Assembly: GCA_945876115.1 (NCBI GenBank) | Contig: CAMCNF010000007.1 | Span: 1 to 32,092, forward strand | Direction: 5' to 3' | DNA length: 32,092 bases | From: Verrucomicrobia subdivision 6 bacterium | GTDB lineage: Bacteria; Verrucomicrobiota; Verrucomicrobiia; Methylacidiphilales; Verrucolacustridaceae | Notes under the pieces: model-generated | Told to the model about the DNA's origin: nothing | Seen by the model: only the letters and a program-made list of their open reading frames with translations | The model's database searches: none | Position numbers and translations under genes: made by a program | In this document: piece by piece, positions 24,101 to 31,740 of the stretch | Position numbering within the stretch: position 1 is the first letter of the stretch | Layout: each line of letters begins with the position of its first letter

Positions 24101-27100
24101 CTGTTCACTGTCGAAGAAAAAACAATCGAGTTATCCGCCAAGGTTCCGTCTGTATCGATGGCTACATTTGAACCTAAGATTGTCGCTCCCGTGAGGTTGA
24201 CTATTTGCGGTCCACCCCCTGTTTCATCCACCCGATAACTTGCAGCGTTTAAGAGAATCTGGAACCCCGTGATGTCCAGATCCGACAAGGCTTGGGTCCC
24301 TCCCATGATGCCCGCCAAGGTTGCTACGCCCGCTGATCCTGCATTCAACGTCAAGCCAAAGGGTCCGTCGATGGTTCCATTCAGCAATATATTTGCGCCT
24401 AACGCGACGCCACTTGTTGTATCCAGCGAAATCGATCCAGCCAGCACTGTTGGGGAAGCAAAAGTGATCACATCCCCCGTAGTGGTAATATCACCAGAAG
24501 TACTAATCCGGGAACTCCCCGTCAGGGTAACCGCCCCGTCCGCGACGATGTCTCCCGCTGCACCAATATTGAGATCCACTGCGGCGCTAAGACTGACCAC
24601 ACCGCCTGCCGTCGTTGTAACCGAGGCCGCCGCCAATCCAATGTTCCCGGTGGTCACATTCAACCCAGCCACCGTGTTGTAGTTCTGCGAGCCATTAAAA
24701 GTGGTTGTCCCTACACCCGCCGACTGAAGAAAGCTTGTACTTGAGATTGTCGGAACAGAAACGTTGTTCGCTGAAATAATTTGCACGCTACCAAGACGGA
24801 TCGATTGGCCGACGGGGCCTGATAGAACAACATTTCCTGAGAGCCCAGCGGCTAAAGTTAAGTCATACGCCCCATCCACTGTACTTGCAAAAGTGATCAC
24901 AGGGTTGCCCCCGCTACCCACATTAATCGATACGGGTCCAGTCAAAGTAAGAGCAGAGGAGAAGGTGACGTTTTGATCAGTGGTCAGAATATCCCCACCA
25001 CTGAATATACCCGTGCCGGCTTGCAGGGTTACAGACCCCTCCGAAAGGATATCCGCCCCCCCGCCAAGATTCATATCGGCAGTCGTGGCGAGGTTAAGTA
25101 ACGGAGTCGCTGCGCTGATGCCATGCTCAGATAGACTCATCGGACCAGAAACCGTGATCGTTCCGCCAGAGGAAGTTGAAACCATGGATTCAGCAATCAC
25201 ACTGGCTGAGGTTGTAAGATTACGACTGGAAGTGATAACAATGTTTCCTAGCCTGGCTCCCGCTCCAACCGCTTGCGTGAATGTGATATCACCACCCGTA
25301 CCCGCACGAGTACTCATATCCCAAAAAGTTCCGTCTGAATTTGCAAGACCATCCCCGTCGAGAGCCTTTGAAAATATAATATTCGCTCCAGTCGCTGTGA
25401 CTCCTCCGTTCGTCGTGTCCAGGAGCCTATCCCCTGTCAGAATCACCGCAGAGCTGAATCCCACCGCCTCTCCGGAAGTGATAATATTCCCATTGAGACG
25501 AACTTGCCCAAGGTTACCTGATAGGAACTGTAGTGAGTAAGCCTCTAGGCTCAGGTCCAGGGTTCCAACTCGGATGGGCCCCGCACCATCTGCCCGACCG
25601 ATCGTGACTGTGCCAGTGACCGCGAGATTAGTCGTTAAGTCCGCCAAGGAGATAGCGACCGATCCCGTAGAATCATTCACCGCGATCGAACCAAGAACGG
25701 TGCTGGCCTTAAAAACAGCATCTTGCGCCGTAACCAGAGCCCCTAAACTAATGACTCCTGCTGATTGCAAGGTAACCGTCCCAGTACCACCTGCCTTGAT
25801 GGCAGCGGACGTCGTGAGTGATCCAGCACCACTCGCGTCCGCATCTGCTAATAGCAGAACATTAGCAACCCCAGAGCTGCTAGAGAGATCAATTGCACTG
25901 TTAACAATAATATTGTTCGCCGCACTCAGAGTTAGAGAAGTGTTAGCGTTTACTGTAGTAACTACAGCATCAGCCACTGTAATGTTTCCTGCCTGAGACC
26001 CCGTACTTCCAGTTGTGATTTGAACATCCGTTCCTCCATTAAGAGTCGAAACGATTGTTGTGGCGCTTACCGTGGCACTATCCGCAATTGGAACGAAGAC
26101 ACCTCCGCTGAATGAACCTCCAGTGGTAGCGGAAGAAATCGTCACATTTCGCGGATCTAAGAGCCATAGCCCGGCAGTACCTTTAGCGGCCCCTGCATCC
26201 ACAAATCCCATAGCCTGTAAGTTGTCTTTGGAGGATGTTTCGATGAATCCACCATTTCCTCCCTCCGTTCCACCCCGAGCAAACAATTCTCCATAAAATC
26301 CGGTGTATTCATCCGACCAGAGAATAATTTTCCCACCATCTCCATTGGCCATCGCATCCGCCACGATTTCCGCGTCCTTGCCCATGAATGTGGCTTGAGC
26401 GTTCTTCACCTCCGCCTTTTTCCCCTGATAATCGCCACCCAGCAAAACTTCTCCACCTCCCGATCCCCCCGATGCACTCATCTTTCCCTCAAGAAAACCC
26501 ACCCGCTGCCCCGTCACAACCAATCGCCCGCCTTGGCCCGAAACAGAGCTAACATCCAACTCTCCTCGAACCATTGAAGTTCCCTGCGAATCAATTGTGA
26601 TCGCGCCTCCCCCAGACCCGACCCCCGAACCGGATGCCGTCAAAATCGAGCCTAAATCTAATTCCACGTCCGCCCCTCGCAACTCAATCTGACCGCCACT
26701 CTCATCGCTATTTTTAGCCAGCATCGTGCCGGATTGCAGAATCTTTCCGCCCGGTGCTGACAGCACCACGGTTCCATCCTGTCTCGTGACAAACCCAGTA
26801 GCCTCCACCAGTCCGCTCTGCTGGATCGCCAAGGCATAGATATTTCCATTCGCCTCAAGGTTGACTCGAGCGGCACGAATGATCCCCTGCTGATCAATCC
26901 CAACACCTGCTCGGCTACCCGAGGTGGATGAATCCATATCGATTCTTACTCGGATGGGTCCACCAGTATCTTGTTCCAGGTAAAATCGACTGCCTGCATA
27001 GAGGCCGACAGTGCCTTGAGGTGCCTCGAGCTTCCCAAGGTTTTCAACATGCTTGGATAGGAGGTGAATCGAACCACCATCAGCGCGAATCGTCCCCTCG

Positions 27101-27576
27101 TTGCGAATCCCCGCATCGGACGCCGCCACCATCGACAATGCCTCTCCCCTCATGAAACTAGATGGGTTAGCTTCGGCCGTTGTCGCAAGAAAGCTTGAGG
27201 CATTAATCACTGCTCCTTGACCCACAAAAATTCCATTCTGATTCATCAGGTAAACCTGCCCGTTGGCCTGAAGAGCACCTAGCAGTTGAGATGGGGAACT
27301 TGAGGTGACCCGGTTCAACACCGCAGAGGAAGCACTGGGCTGGATAAATCGGGTCGTCTCGTTCGGTTGAATGGAAAAATCCCGCCAGTTGATCACCGCT
27401 CGATCGCTGGTTTGTACAACTTGGAGGGTTGCTCCCGCTTGCGAAATCGCTGCCTGCCCACCCACCACCACACCGCCCTCCGGGTTCCCAAGTGAAATAC
27501 TTGAGCTAAAACAAAATATAGCTAACCCCATGCACGCCCACGAAATCGGGTACCCATAGATTCCATCCCTGTCCAT
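21145..27576 (-). CDS. Giant haemagglutinin-like TpsA exoprotein
   Basis: 2143 aa secreted beta-helical exoprotein. A signal peptide (about 1-30) precedes the TPS secretion domain (about 31-170), with WRDFSIQPNETTRFIQP (64-80) and LMNQNGIFVGQGAVINASS (110-128), which TpsB recognises. A conserved stretch ending in LWLLDPRNVTIS (about 467-478) closes the N-terminal region, as in other giant FHA-like proteins. Then comes a long Gly/Ser/Thr-rich repeat region with diverged copies of a large module, marked by (V/L)VTIGRADGAGPI-like segments near residues 652, 1263 and 1762. The last 100 residues are charged and Ser-rich, with no recognisable toxin domain or PEP-CTERM. Adhesion or biofilm function is inferred from the family only. 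Confidence 0.92.
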   Translation of the reverse strand: MDRDGIYGYPISWACMGLAIFCFSSSISLGNPEGGVVVGGQAAISQAGATLQVVQTSDRAVINWRDFSIQPNETTRFIQPSASSAVLNRVTSSSPSQLLGALQANGQVYLMNQNGIFVGQGAVINASSFLATTAEANPSSFMRGEALSMVAASDAGIRNEGTIRADGGSIHLLSKHVENLGKLEAPQGTVGLYAGSRFYLEQDTGGPIRVRIDMDSSTSGSRAGVGIDQQGIIRAARVNLEANGNIYALAIQQSGLVEATGFVTRQDGTVVLSAPGGKILQSGTMLAKNSDESGGQIELRGADVELDLGSILTASGSGVGSGGGAITIDSQGTSMVRGELDVSSVSGQGGRLVVTGQRVGFLEGKMSASGGSGGGEVLLGGDYQGKKAEVKNAQATFMGKDAEIVADAMANGDGGKIILWSDEYTGFYGELFARGGTEGGNGGFIETSSKDNLQAMGFVDAGAAKGTAGLWLLDPRNVTISSATTGGSFSGGVFVPIADSATVSATTIVSTLNGGTDVQITTGSTGSQAGNITVADAVVTTVNANTSLTLSAANNIIVNSAIDLSSSSGVANVLLLADADASGAGSLTTSAAIKAGGTGTVTLQSAGVISLGALVTAQDAVFKASTVLGSIAVNDSTGSVAISLADLTTNLAVTGTVTIGRADGAGPIRVGTLDLSLEAYSLQFLSGNLGQVRLNGNIITSGEAVGFSSAVILTGDRLLDTTNGGVTATGANIIFSKALDGDGLANSDGTFWDMSTRAGTGGDITFTQAVGAGARLGNIVITSSRNLTTSASVIAESMVSTSSGGTITVSGPMSLSEHGISAATPLLNLATTADMNLGGGADILSEGSVTLQAGTGIFSGGDILTTDQNVTFSSALTLTGPVSINVGSGGNPVITFASTVDGAYDLTLAAGLSGNVVLSGPVGQSIRLGSVQIISANNVSVPTISSTSFLQSAGVGTTTFNGSQNYNTVAGLNVTTGNIGLAAASVTTTAGGVVSLSAAVDLNIGAAGDIVADGAVTLTGSSRISTSGDITTTGDVITFASPTVLAGSISLDTTSGVALGANILLNGTIDGPFGLTLNAGSAGVATLAGIMGGTQALSDLDITGFQILLNAASYRVDETGGGPQIVNLTGATILGSNVAIDTDGTLADNSIVFSSTVNSDSTSRALTITAGLGDLTFGGAVGATQLASLTVNSSGILTTGSTVSVAGAGAILLTADDLVLAGAVATTSGAITVRTTTLTRGISINDPVSGAVLEVSALELARLSTTGLVTFGQSDGTGTIDLAGSGTTTFAYNVSFVTDKTDPAPTGQTNLNGSVLTASKTITIDSPVLLGNSPEVDSSNLGLSTGANIAFGSTIDADNSAINNRTLTLNAGSGVVSLGGSIGAISSLADFDVSGTSISMAGTILKVDDGVGGATVSFNAPTTISANLAIDTDGVADNSVSFSSTLNSDSTATPRGLTAVAGSGNFTAGVLGAAIRMGIVSLSGAQITLGNVTGASLGVAATGAVNVGGATTFPAVPGVGGAVSISSTGGLATVSGAIDTRGDSTGLVGQAGGSVAISAFGAVSVAGINTSGGAAQVSGIGGAAGTVTIDSTSGAQITLNGSITAVGGSAIGLSSGGNGSAVGFNDPVFLGGTSVISTAGGTGSVSGTAGNITFSSTLRGTQALTLAAGTGDILFSSEVGGGGSALGGLSVTTSGSLSTGAAVSVEGAGAITLTVDNIVIGAAMSSGSGAITIQPNTLGRAISISDPSLVGLQISSTEAGFLSTTGLVTFGRVDGSGAIQLAGTAATTFSYDVSFQTSGVINLNGNLDAGSNTVILGSSLALSTPGILTAGIIQISGTSITGSAFTLNAPEIDMTAPTGTDVTISSNLLFAQNASLSGVGRNLNFAGTLNSSGGQRNLVITAGTAGDITFAQSFGAAVSFGNILVQGQDVGLGAGASIRGRSVTVDAGNFLNLAGGSALVSSAGRSLVFSANPNDNYPTTFNGGISGLVPVFNQAPQIQITGAGAFTVGNSLPGGSVAVYQAQLADVLPVADLFQITDQQAFLAAVPITGITLPRLFVGEVVINRSPESGVSELKSMNSQKYDSDSGLGIKAKEAKPVTRLPKYLETRRGEATGPREVSQKIGSEKGELSYSQYSQSSDSLGQ

Positions 27577-27766
27577 CTACTGGAATTAAAACAACCCGGG
27601 AGATATTAAAACCTCAATCCCCCTGTGCCACCAACCAATGGGAGAGAACTTGCGAATCGTTGGTGATATCTTTTCCTGAAAAAAGTGCCCTTTTTAGCTT
27701 GAGGCTCAACTTATTAATGGAGATGTCTTTAAAAAGGCAAAGCTCCGATCCTAGATGAAATAGATC

Positions 27767-27794
27767 TGATGGATCCCAAGAGAGAGATCCGTCA
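27767..27794 (-). other. Hairpin between the small secreted gene and tpsA
   Basis: On the minus strand TGACGGATC, a ten-base loop and GATCCATCA form a nine-pair stem with one mismatch or wobble, starting 5 bases after the stop codon of the 27800-28195 gene. No T-run follows. It could lower read-through into tpsA or protect the small transcript; this is speculation from position. Confidence 0.35.
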
Positions 27795-27799
27795 AATCC

Positions 27800-28195
27800 C
27801 TAATTAGTCGTATTATTTGTGCTTAGCTTTTGAATCACCAAAAGATAATCCGATGCTTTAGCATTCGCGTAGCGCGTAATCGTCGCGGGTCCAACCAGCA
27901 CGGTACCGCAAGGATTCTCGGTACTATCTGCTTTGTTGAGTTTGGTATAAAAAACATTCGTGGTGTAGGAAAGGTTCAGTCCCCCTGGCAAGGCATACAG
28001 CGTGTTTAACCCATTTGCAGAAGATGTTTTGGTACCCCATGTGATGATTTCCCAAACCTCGGCCGTTGGAATCACAATATTACTCACCCCATTGGAGGCC
28101 CAAGTAAAACTTCGGTAGGTTTGTGCTTGTCCAAGGGATACAAAAGAAACTAGAAAGAAAAAAACGATCCCCGAAATACCAAAGCGAAACTTCAT
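27800..28195 (-). CDS. Small secreted protein of unknown function beside the TPS locus
   Basis: 131 aa with a strong signal peptide (IVFFFLVSFVSLGQAQ, about residues 10-25), so the mature part is about 106 aa. It is beta-rich in appearance (VSNIVIPTAEVWEIITWGT and GTVLVGPATITRY), with a single mature cysteine and an Asn/Thr-rich C-terminal end. I do not recognise the family with confidence. It is upstream of tpsA on the same strand with a 223-base gap containing a hairpin, so it may be the first gene of a three-gene secretion operon or an independent unit. Codon use is less C/G-skewed than that of the flanking genes, like tpsA. Confidence 0.65.
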   Translation of the reverse strand: MKFRFGISGIVFFFLVSFVSLGQAQTYRSFTWASNGVSNIVIPTAEVWEIITWGTKTSSANGLNTLYALPGGLNLSYTTNVFYTKLNKADSTENPCGTVLVGPATITRYANAKASDYLLVIQKLSTNNTTN

Positions 28196-28310
28196 CTTCT
28201 ACAACTAATGAGCTAGGCTTAGGAGTCAAGCAGTGGTTCTATTTCCGGCCCCACCCCCCCCACCCACCAAAAAACCACCCCTCAACCCCTTGACCCGCAA
28301 CCACTTCCAT

Positions 28311-28320
28311 GGGGTCGTAG
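28311..28320 (+). repeat. Short direct repeat, copy 1
   Basis: GGGGTCGTAG, repeated exactly at 28372-28381, with T-rich and AT-rich sequence between. Both lie in the 279-base gap between the small secreted gene and ppk, which otherwise holds a C-rich tract near 28245-28265 and no ORF I can support. Confidence 0.45.
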
Positions 28321-28371
28321 TTCTTGTAACCCGCTGATTACCAATTCCTTGCATGAGCGATTTTTGAAATT

Positions 28372-28381
28372 GGGGTCGTAG
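28372..28381 (+). repeat. Short direct repeat, copy 2
   Basis: Exact second copy of GGGGTCGTAG, 61 bases after the first. It is followed within 25 bases by the perfect hairpin at 28404-28425, so the three parts may belong to one palindromic repeat element. Confidence 0.45.
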
Positions 28382-28403
28382 GTCTAAATTTCACGATGAC
28401 GCT

Positions 28404-28425
28404 CCTACATTCTTGGGAATGTAGG
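28404..28425. repeat. Perfect nine-base hairpin upstream of ppk
   Basis: CCTACATTC, TTGG loop, GAATGTAGG: a perfect nine-pair stem. It is 50 bases before the ppk start. There is no T-run, and neighbouring GTAGG/CCTAC words recur, so a REP-like mobile repeat is more likely than a terminator, though a regulatory role at ppk is possible. Confidence 0.55.
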
Positions 28426-28474
28426 AACGACGACTCACCTCGTCTTTTCTGCTCCTTTCTGATATTATTCCCTA

Positions 28475-30604
28475 ATGTCCCTCGACTCCTCCTCTTACCT
28501 CAATCGTGAGCTCAGCTGGCTTGCCTTTAATCAGCGCGTCCTCGAAGAGGCCCAAGATCCATCCCAACCCCTCCTCGAACGACTCAAATTCCTCACCATC
28601 GTCAGCTCCAATCTCGATGAGTTCTTCGAAATCCGCGTCGCCGCCCTCAAACAACTGGTCGAAAACCGTAGTGACGTCTATGGACCCGACGGTCTCCGAC
28701 CCCCCGAAACCCTCGCCGCCATCCGCACCCGCGTCCTCAAGCTTTTCGCCGATCAGTACTCCCTTCTAGAAGAAACGCTCCTCCCTGAACTGTCCCGCCA
28801 AGGAATCCATCTACGCCCCATTAAAAATATCGGGGAAACAAGGATCGCCTGGGCTCGCGATATGTTCCTCCGCGATATTCTCCCCATCCTCACCCCACTC
28901 GCCGTCGATCCCAGCCACCCCTTCCCTCAGCTTCTCAATAAATCGGTCAATCTCGTCGTCCTCTATACCCCTCACGGACACCAAGAATCTACCCGACATG
29001 CCTTTGTCCAAGTACCCCGAGGAATTCCTCGGCTCATTCCTTTGCCCTCCGAGGATCCTACCCAAAAAGAGTTTATCCTCCTCTCCGATCTCGTCCGCCA
29101 CTTCGTCAGTGAAGTCTTTCCCGGAACCAAGGTCATTGGGGCTTGGCCCACCCGCATTACCCGCAATAGCGAACTCTATATCGACGAAGAAGAAGCCCAC
29201 AACCTCCTCCTCACCATCGAAGAAGAACTCCAAAAAAGAAACCGTGGAGCAGCCGTTCGCCTCGAACTCAGCCTCGATTGCCCCGTAGAAGTGGAAACCT
29301 ACCTCCTCGGTCACCTCCACCTTTCGCCTCACGATATTTATCGCGTCGCTTGGCCCCTCAATCTCACTCAGCTCTTCGCCCTCACCGAAGAAGGTCGGAG
29401 CCATCCCGAACTCCACGATCCGCTCTTCACCCCAACTATTCCTTCTTCCCTCCCCGCAGGTCCCCACACTTTTGATTCGATCCGCAAAGGAGACATTCTT
29501 TTGTTTCACCCCTACGAAAGCTTCCAACCCATCGTTTCCCTTTTAGAACAGGCCGCTATCGACCCCCAGGTTCTTGCGATTAAAATGACCCTCTATCGCA
29601 CCAGCGGGGACTCCCCCGTTCTCAATGCTCTCATCGCCGCCGCCCATAACGAGAAACAAGTCACCGTCCTCGTCGAACTCAAAGCCCGTTTCGACGAAGC
29701 CAATAATATCGCTTGGGCCCGAAAAATGGAAGAAGCCGGCATTCACGTGGTCTACGGTTTGGTTGGACTCAAAACCCACTGCAAAGTCCTTCTCGTTGTC
29801 CGCCGCGAAGAGGGCCACCTCGTCTCTTACCTCCACCTCGGCACGGGTAACTACCATCCTCGCACTGCTCGCTTCTACACCGATTTCAGCCTCCTCACCT
29901 CTCGCCTCTCCTTGACCGCAGAAGTCGCCACCCTTTTCAATGTTCTCACCGGCATGGCCGAAGCCACTCACTTTGACGAACTCCTCGTCGCCCCATTTAA
30001 TTTAAATACAAACCTTCTCGAACTCATCCACCGCGAATGCGCCCACCACCGCGCAGGTCGACCCGCAAGCATCTTCATCAAAGCCAACGCCCTCGTGGAT
30101 AAAGAGATTATTCACGCCCTTTACCAAGCGTCCCAAGAGGGCGTCCCCATCCAACTCCTCATTCGTGGCATCTGTTGCCTCCGCCCCGGCGTTCCTGGCC
30201 TCAGTGATAACATCACCGTTCGAAGTATCGTCGATCGCTTCCTCGAACACAGCCGCATCTACGTTTTTCACAACGCCGGAGATCCCCATATTTACCTCGG
30301 CAGCGCCGATCTCATGCCTCGTAATCTCCACCGCCGAGTCGAAGTCGTTTTCCCCATTCTCGATATCGAACTTCGCCGCCAGTTCCTCGAAATCATTGTC
30401 CCAGGATACCTCGCGGATAACGTCAAATCCCGCTTCCTTCATCCCGATGGACGCTACACCCGATCCTCACCTCCTCCCGCAACTCCCCTCCGCCGCGTTC
30501 AGCAGGAATTTCTTCTGCGCTACGCCCCTCAATCGGCCAGCATCCCCCGCATCACCCCATCGATGGGACCCCGTGAGACTCAGGACTCTTCCGCCACCGC
30601 TTGA
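28475..30604 (+). CDS. ppk: Polyphosphate kinase 1
   Basis: 709 aa enzyme that reversibly transfers the terminal phosphate of ATP to a growing polyphosphate chain. The N-terminal domain begins with YLNRELSWLAFNQRVLEEA and contains FLTIVSSNLDEFFEIRVA, both near-invariant. The catalytic half is phospholipase D-like: His435 in LKTHCKVLLVV and His592 in FLEHSRIYVF are the family's conserved phosphohistidine pair and fall at the same residue numbers as in E. coli. The C-terminal LGSADLMPRNLHRRVEV is also standard. No ribosome binding site and no Pho box is seen upstream. It overlaps the convergent gene at 30580 by 25 bases. Confidence 0.95.
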   Translation: MSLDSSSYLNRELSWLAFNQRVLEEAQDPSQPLLERLKFLTIVSSNLDEFFEIRVAALKQLVENRSDVYGPDGLRPPETLAAIRTRVLKLFADQYSLLEETLLPELSRQGIHLRPIKNIGETRIAWARDMFLRDILPILTPLAVDPSHPFPQLLNKSVNLVVLYTPHGHQESTRHAFVQVPRGIPRLIPLPSEDPTQKEFILLSDLVRHFVSEVFPGTKVIGAWPTRITRNSELYIDEEEAHNLLLTIEEELQKRNRGAAVRLELSLDCPVEVETYLLGHLHLSPHDIYRVAWPLNLTQLFALTEEGRSHPELHDPLFTPTIPSSLPAGPHTFDSIRKGDILLFHPYESFQPIVSLLEQAAIDPQVLAIKMTLYRTSGDSPVLNALIAAAHNEKQVTVLVELKARFDEANNIAWARKMEEAGIHVVYGLVGLKTHCKVLLVVRREEGHLVSYLHLGTGNYHPRTARFYTDFSLLTSRLSLTAEVATLFNVLTGMAEATHFDELLVAPFNLNTNLLELIHRECAHHRAGRPASIFIKANALVDKEIIHALYQASQEGVPIQLLIRGICCLRPGVPGLSDNITVRSIVDRFLEHSRIYVFHNAGDPHIYLGSADLMPRNLHRRVEVVFPILDIELRRQFLEIIVPGYLADNVKSRFLHPDGRYTRSSPPPATPLRRVQQEFLLRYAPQSASIPRITPSMGPRETQDSSATA

Positions 30605-31734
30605 GCTTTTGGTTTTAGCACCGCCACCGGCGTACTGCCCCCCACCACCGCGGCCAGATCGATGTGCTTCGCCACCACCTCCTGAATCATCTTAATCTTT
30701 TCCTTGTCCCCTGGATCTGTCTTCACCGTCATTCTCTCAATTTTTGCCGCCACCGTATAACTATCTCCGACCGCTGCCACCGTCGGCAAACCCCGCTCGT
30801 GAAGCATTTTGATCAGCCCAGCTTGGGGTCTTAGCCCGTCCGTTAGAATAATCCCCGCCGGCTTTGCTTCGTTATTTCCTTTCAGCTGGAACTCCAACGC
30901 CGCCAACAAAAGATCCTCCCGATCCCCAGGCGTAATCAAAAGAGCTCCTGGATTCAGCTGATCATTGAGCCGAGCCGCCGTCATCGCCCCCACCGCCACC
31001 GATCGCACCTTTCTTCTCTTAAAAGTTTCTCCCGAGAGAAACTCCCCCCCCAACTCCATGCAGACTTGCCCCAGTGTAGGACGCCGCAACTCCCCTTGAT
31101 AAGGCAACATCCCCAATATCGGTAGACCCATCCGCCCGAATGCTTTCTCCGCCCAAGGCCGCAACGCCTCCATCTTCGCCGGCAAAACCTTGTTCAAGAC
31201 CACCCCCACCACCTTCACCCCATGCTTTTCAAAAAGCGCCATATTCAAACTCACCTCATCCACCGGACGACCCACCCCACCCGTCGTCACCAAGATCACT
31301 TGGCTTGCCAACAACTTCGCCACCTGCGCATTCGAGAGATCCAAGACACTCCCCACCCCCGCATGGCCCGTTCCCTCAATCAAAACAAAATCATGCTCCC
31401 ACGCCACCCGATTAAAAGCGGTCACGATCGTCTCCTTCATCCCAGGCAAATCCCCTCTCTCCAAATACTCCCGCGTGAACATCCGATCCACCGCAATTGG
31501 TGACATCGCCTCAATCGGCAACTTCACTCCATAAGTATTGCTCAGCAAAACCGAGTCCTCGTCCACCTTCTTTCCAGCCACTTCCACAAATCTCTGCCCA
31601 ACAGGCTTGGTATAACCAATCTTTTTAAACTTCGCCGATAAAGCTGCGTACAACCCCAAACAACAGGTCGTCTTCCCATCATCCTGTCGGGTCGCCGCCA
31701 CGAAGATTCGTGGCGTCACCATGTTCAGCTCCAT
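30580..31734 (-). CDS. Phosphotransacetylase N-terminal-type protein (BioD-like P-loop plus DRTGG domain)
   Basis: 384 aa, similar to the N-terminal regulatory half of E. coli-type Pta. The BioD-like domain (about residues 5-215) has the nucleotide-binding segment ATRQDDGKTTCCLGL (14-28) and LIEGTGHAGVGS, and the DRTGG domain follows (about 225-345, with LLITPGDREDLLLAA). It lacks the PTA catalytic domain, which is encoded by the adjacent gene upstream. The ATG at 31734 is 6 bases after that gene's stop; an ATG at 31722 with GGAG six bases before it is equally plausible. It probably regulates or stabilises the catalytic subunit, by inference from fused homologues. Confidence 0.85.
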   Translation of the reverse strand: MELNMVTPRIFVAATRQDDGKTTCCLGLYAALSAKFKKIGYTKPVGQRFVEVAGKKVDEDSVLLSNTYGVKLPIEAMSPIAVDRMFTREYLERGDLPGMKETIVTAFNRVAWEHDFVLIEGTGHAGVGSVLDLSNAQVAKLLASQVILVTTGGVGRPVDEVSLNMALFEKHGVKVVGVVLNKVLPAKMEALRPWAEKAFGRMGLPILGMLPYQGELRRPTLGQVCMELGGEFLSGETFKRRKVRSVAVGAMTAARLNDQLNPGALLITPGDREDLLLAALEFQLKGNNEAKPAGIILTDGLRPQAGLIKMLHERGLPTVAAVGDSYTVAAKIERMTVKTDPGDKEKIKMIQEVVAKHIDLAAVVGGSTPVAVLKPKAQAVAEES

Positions 31735-31740
31735 TCGCCT

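Noticed and set aside
22382-25996. Several plus-strand open frames of 130-190 codons opposite tpsA
   Set aside because: They are low-complexity Pro/Val/Ala shadows of the repetitive tpsA coding strand and match no family.
21850-26200. CRISPR-like repetition
   Set aside because: The repeats are diverged protein-coding modules within tpsA without constant-length repeats or spacers.
28196-28260. TTGACT as a -35 element for the small secreted gene
   Set aside because: No acceptable -10 hexamer lies at 16-18 bases and the resulting leader would be almost absent.
28441-28474. TATTAT as a -10 element for ppk
   Set aside because: It is too near the start codon for a normal leader and no -35 hexamer is seen; a leaderless transcript is possible but unsupported.
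28200-28474. Pho box before ppk
   Set aside because: Searched by eye for paired TGTCA half sites with an 11-base period; none found on either strand.
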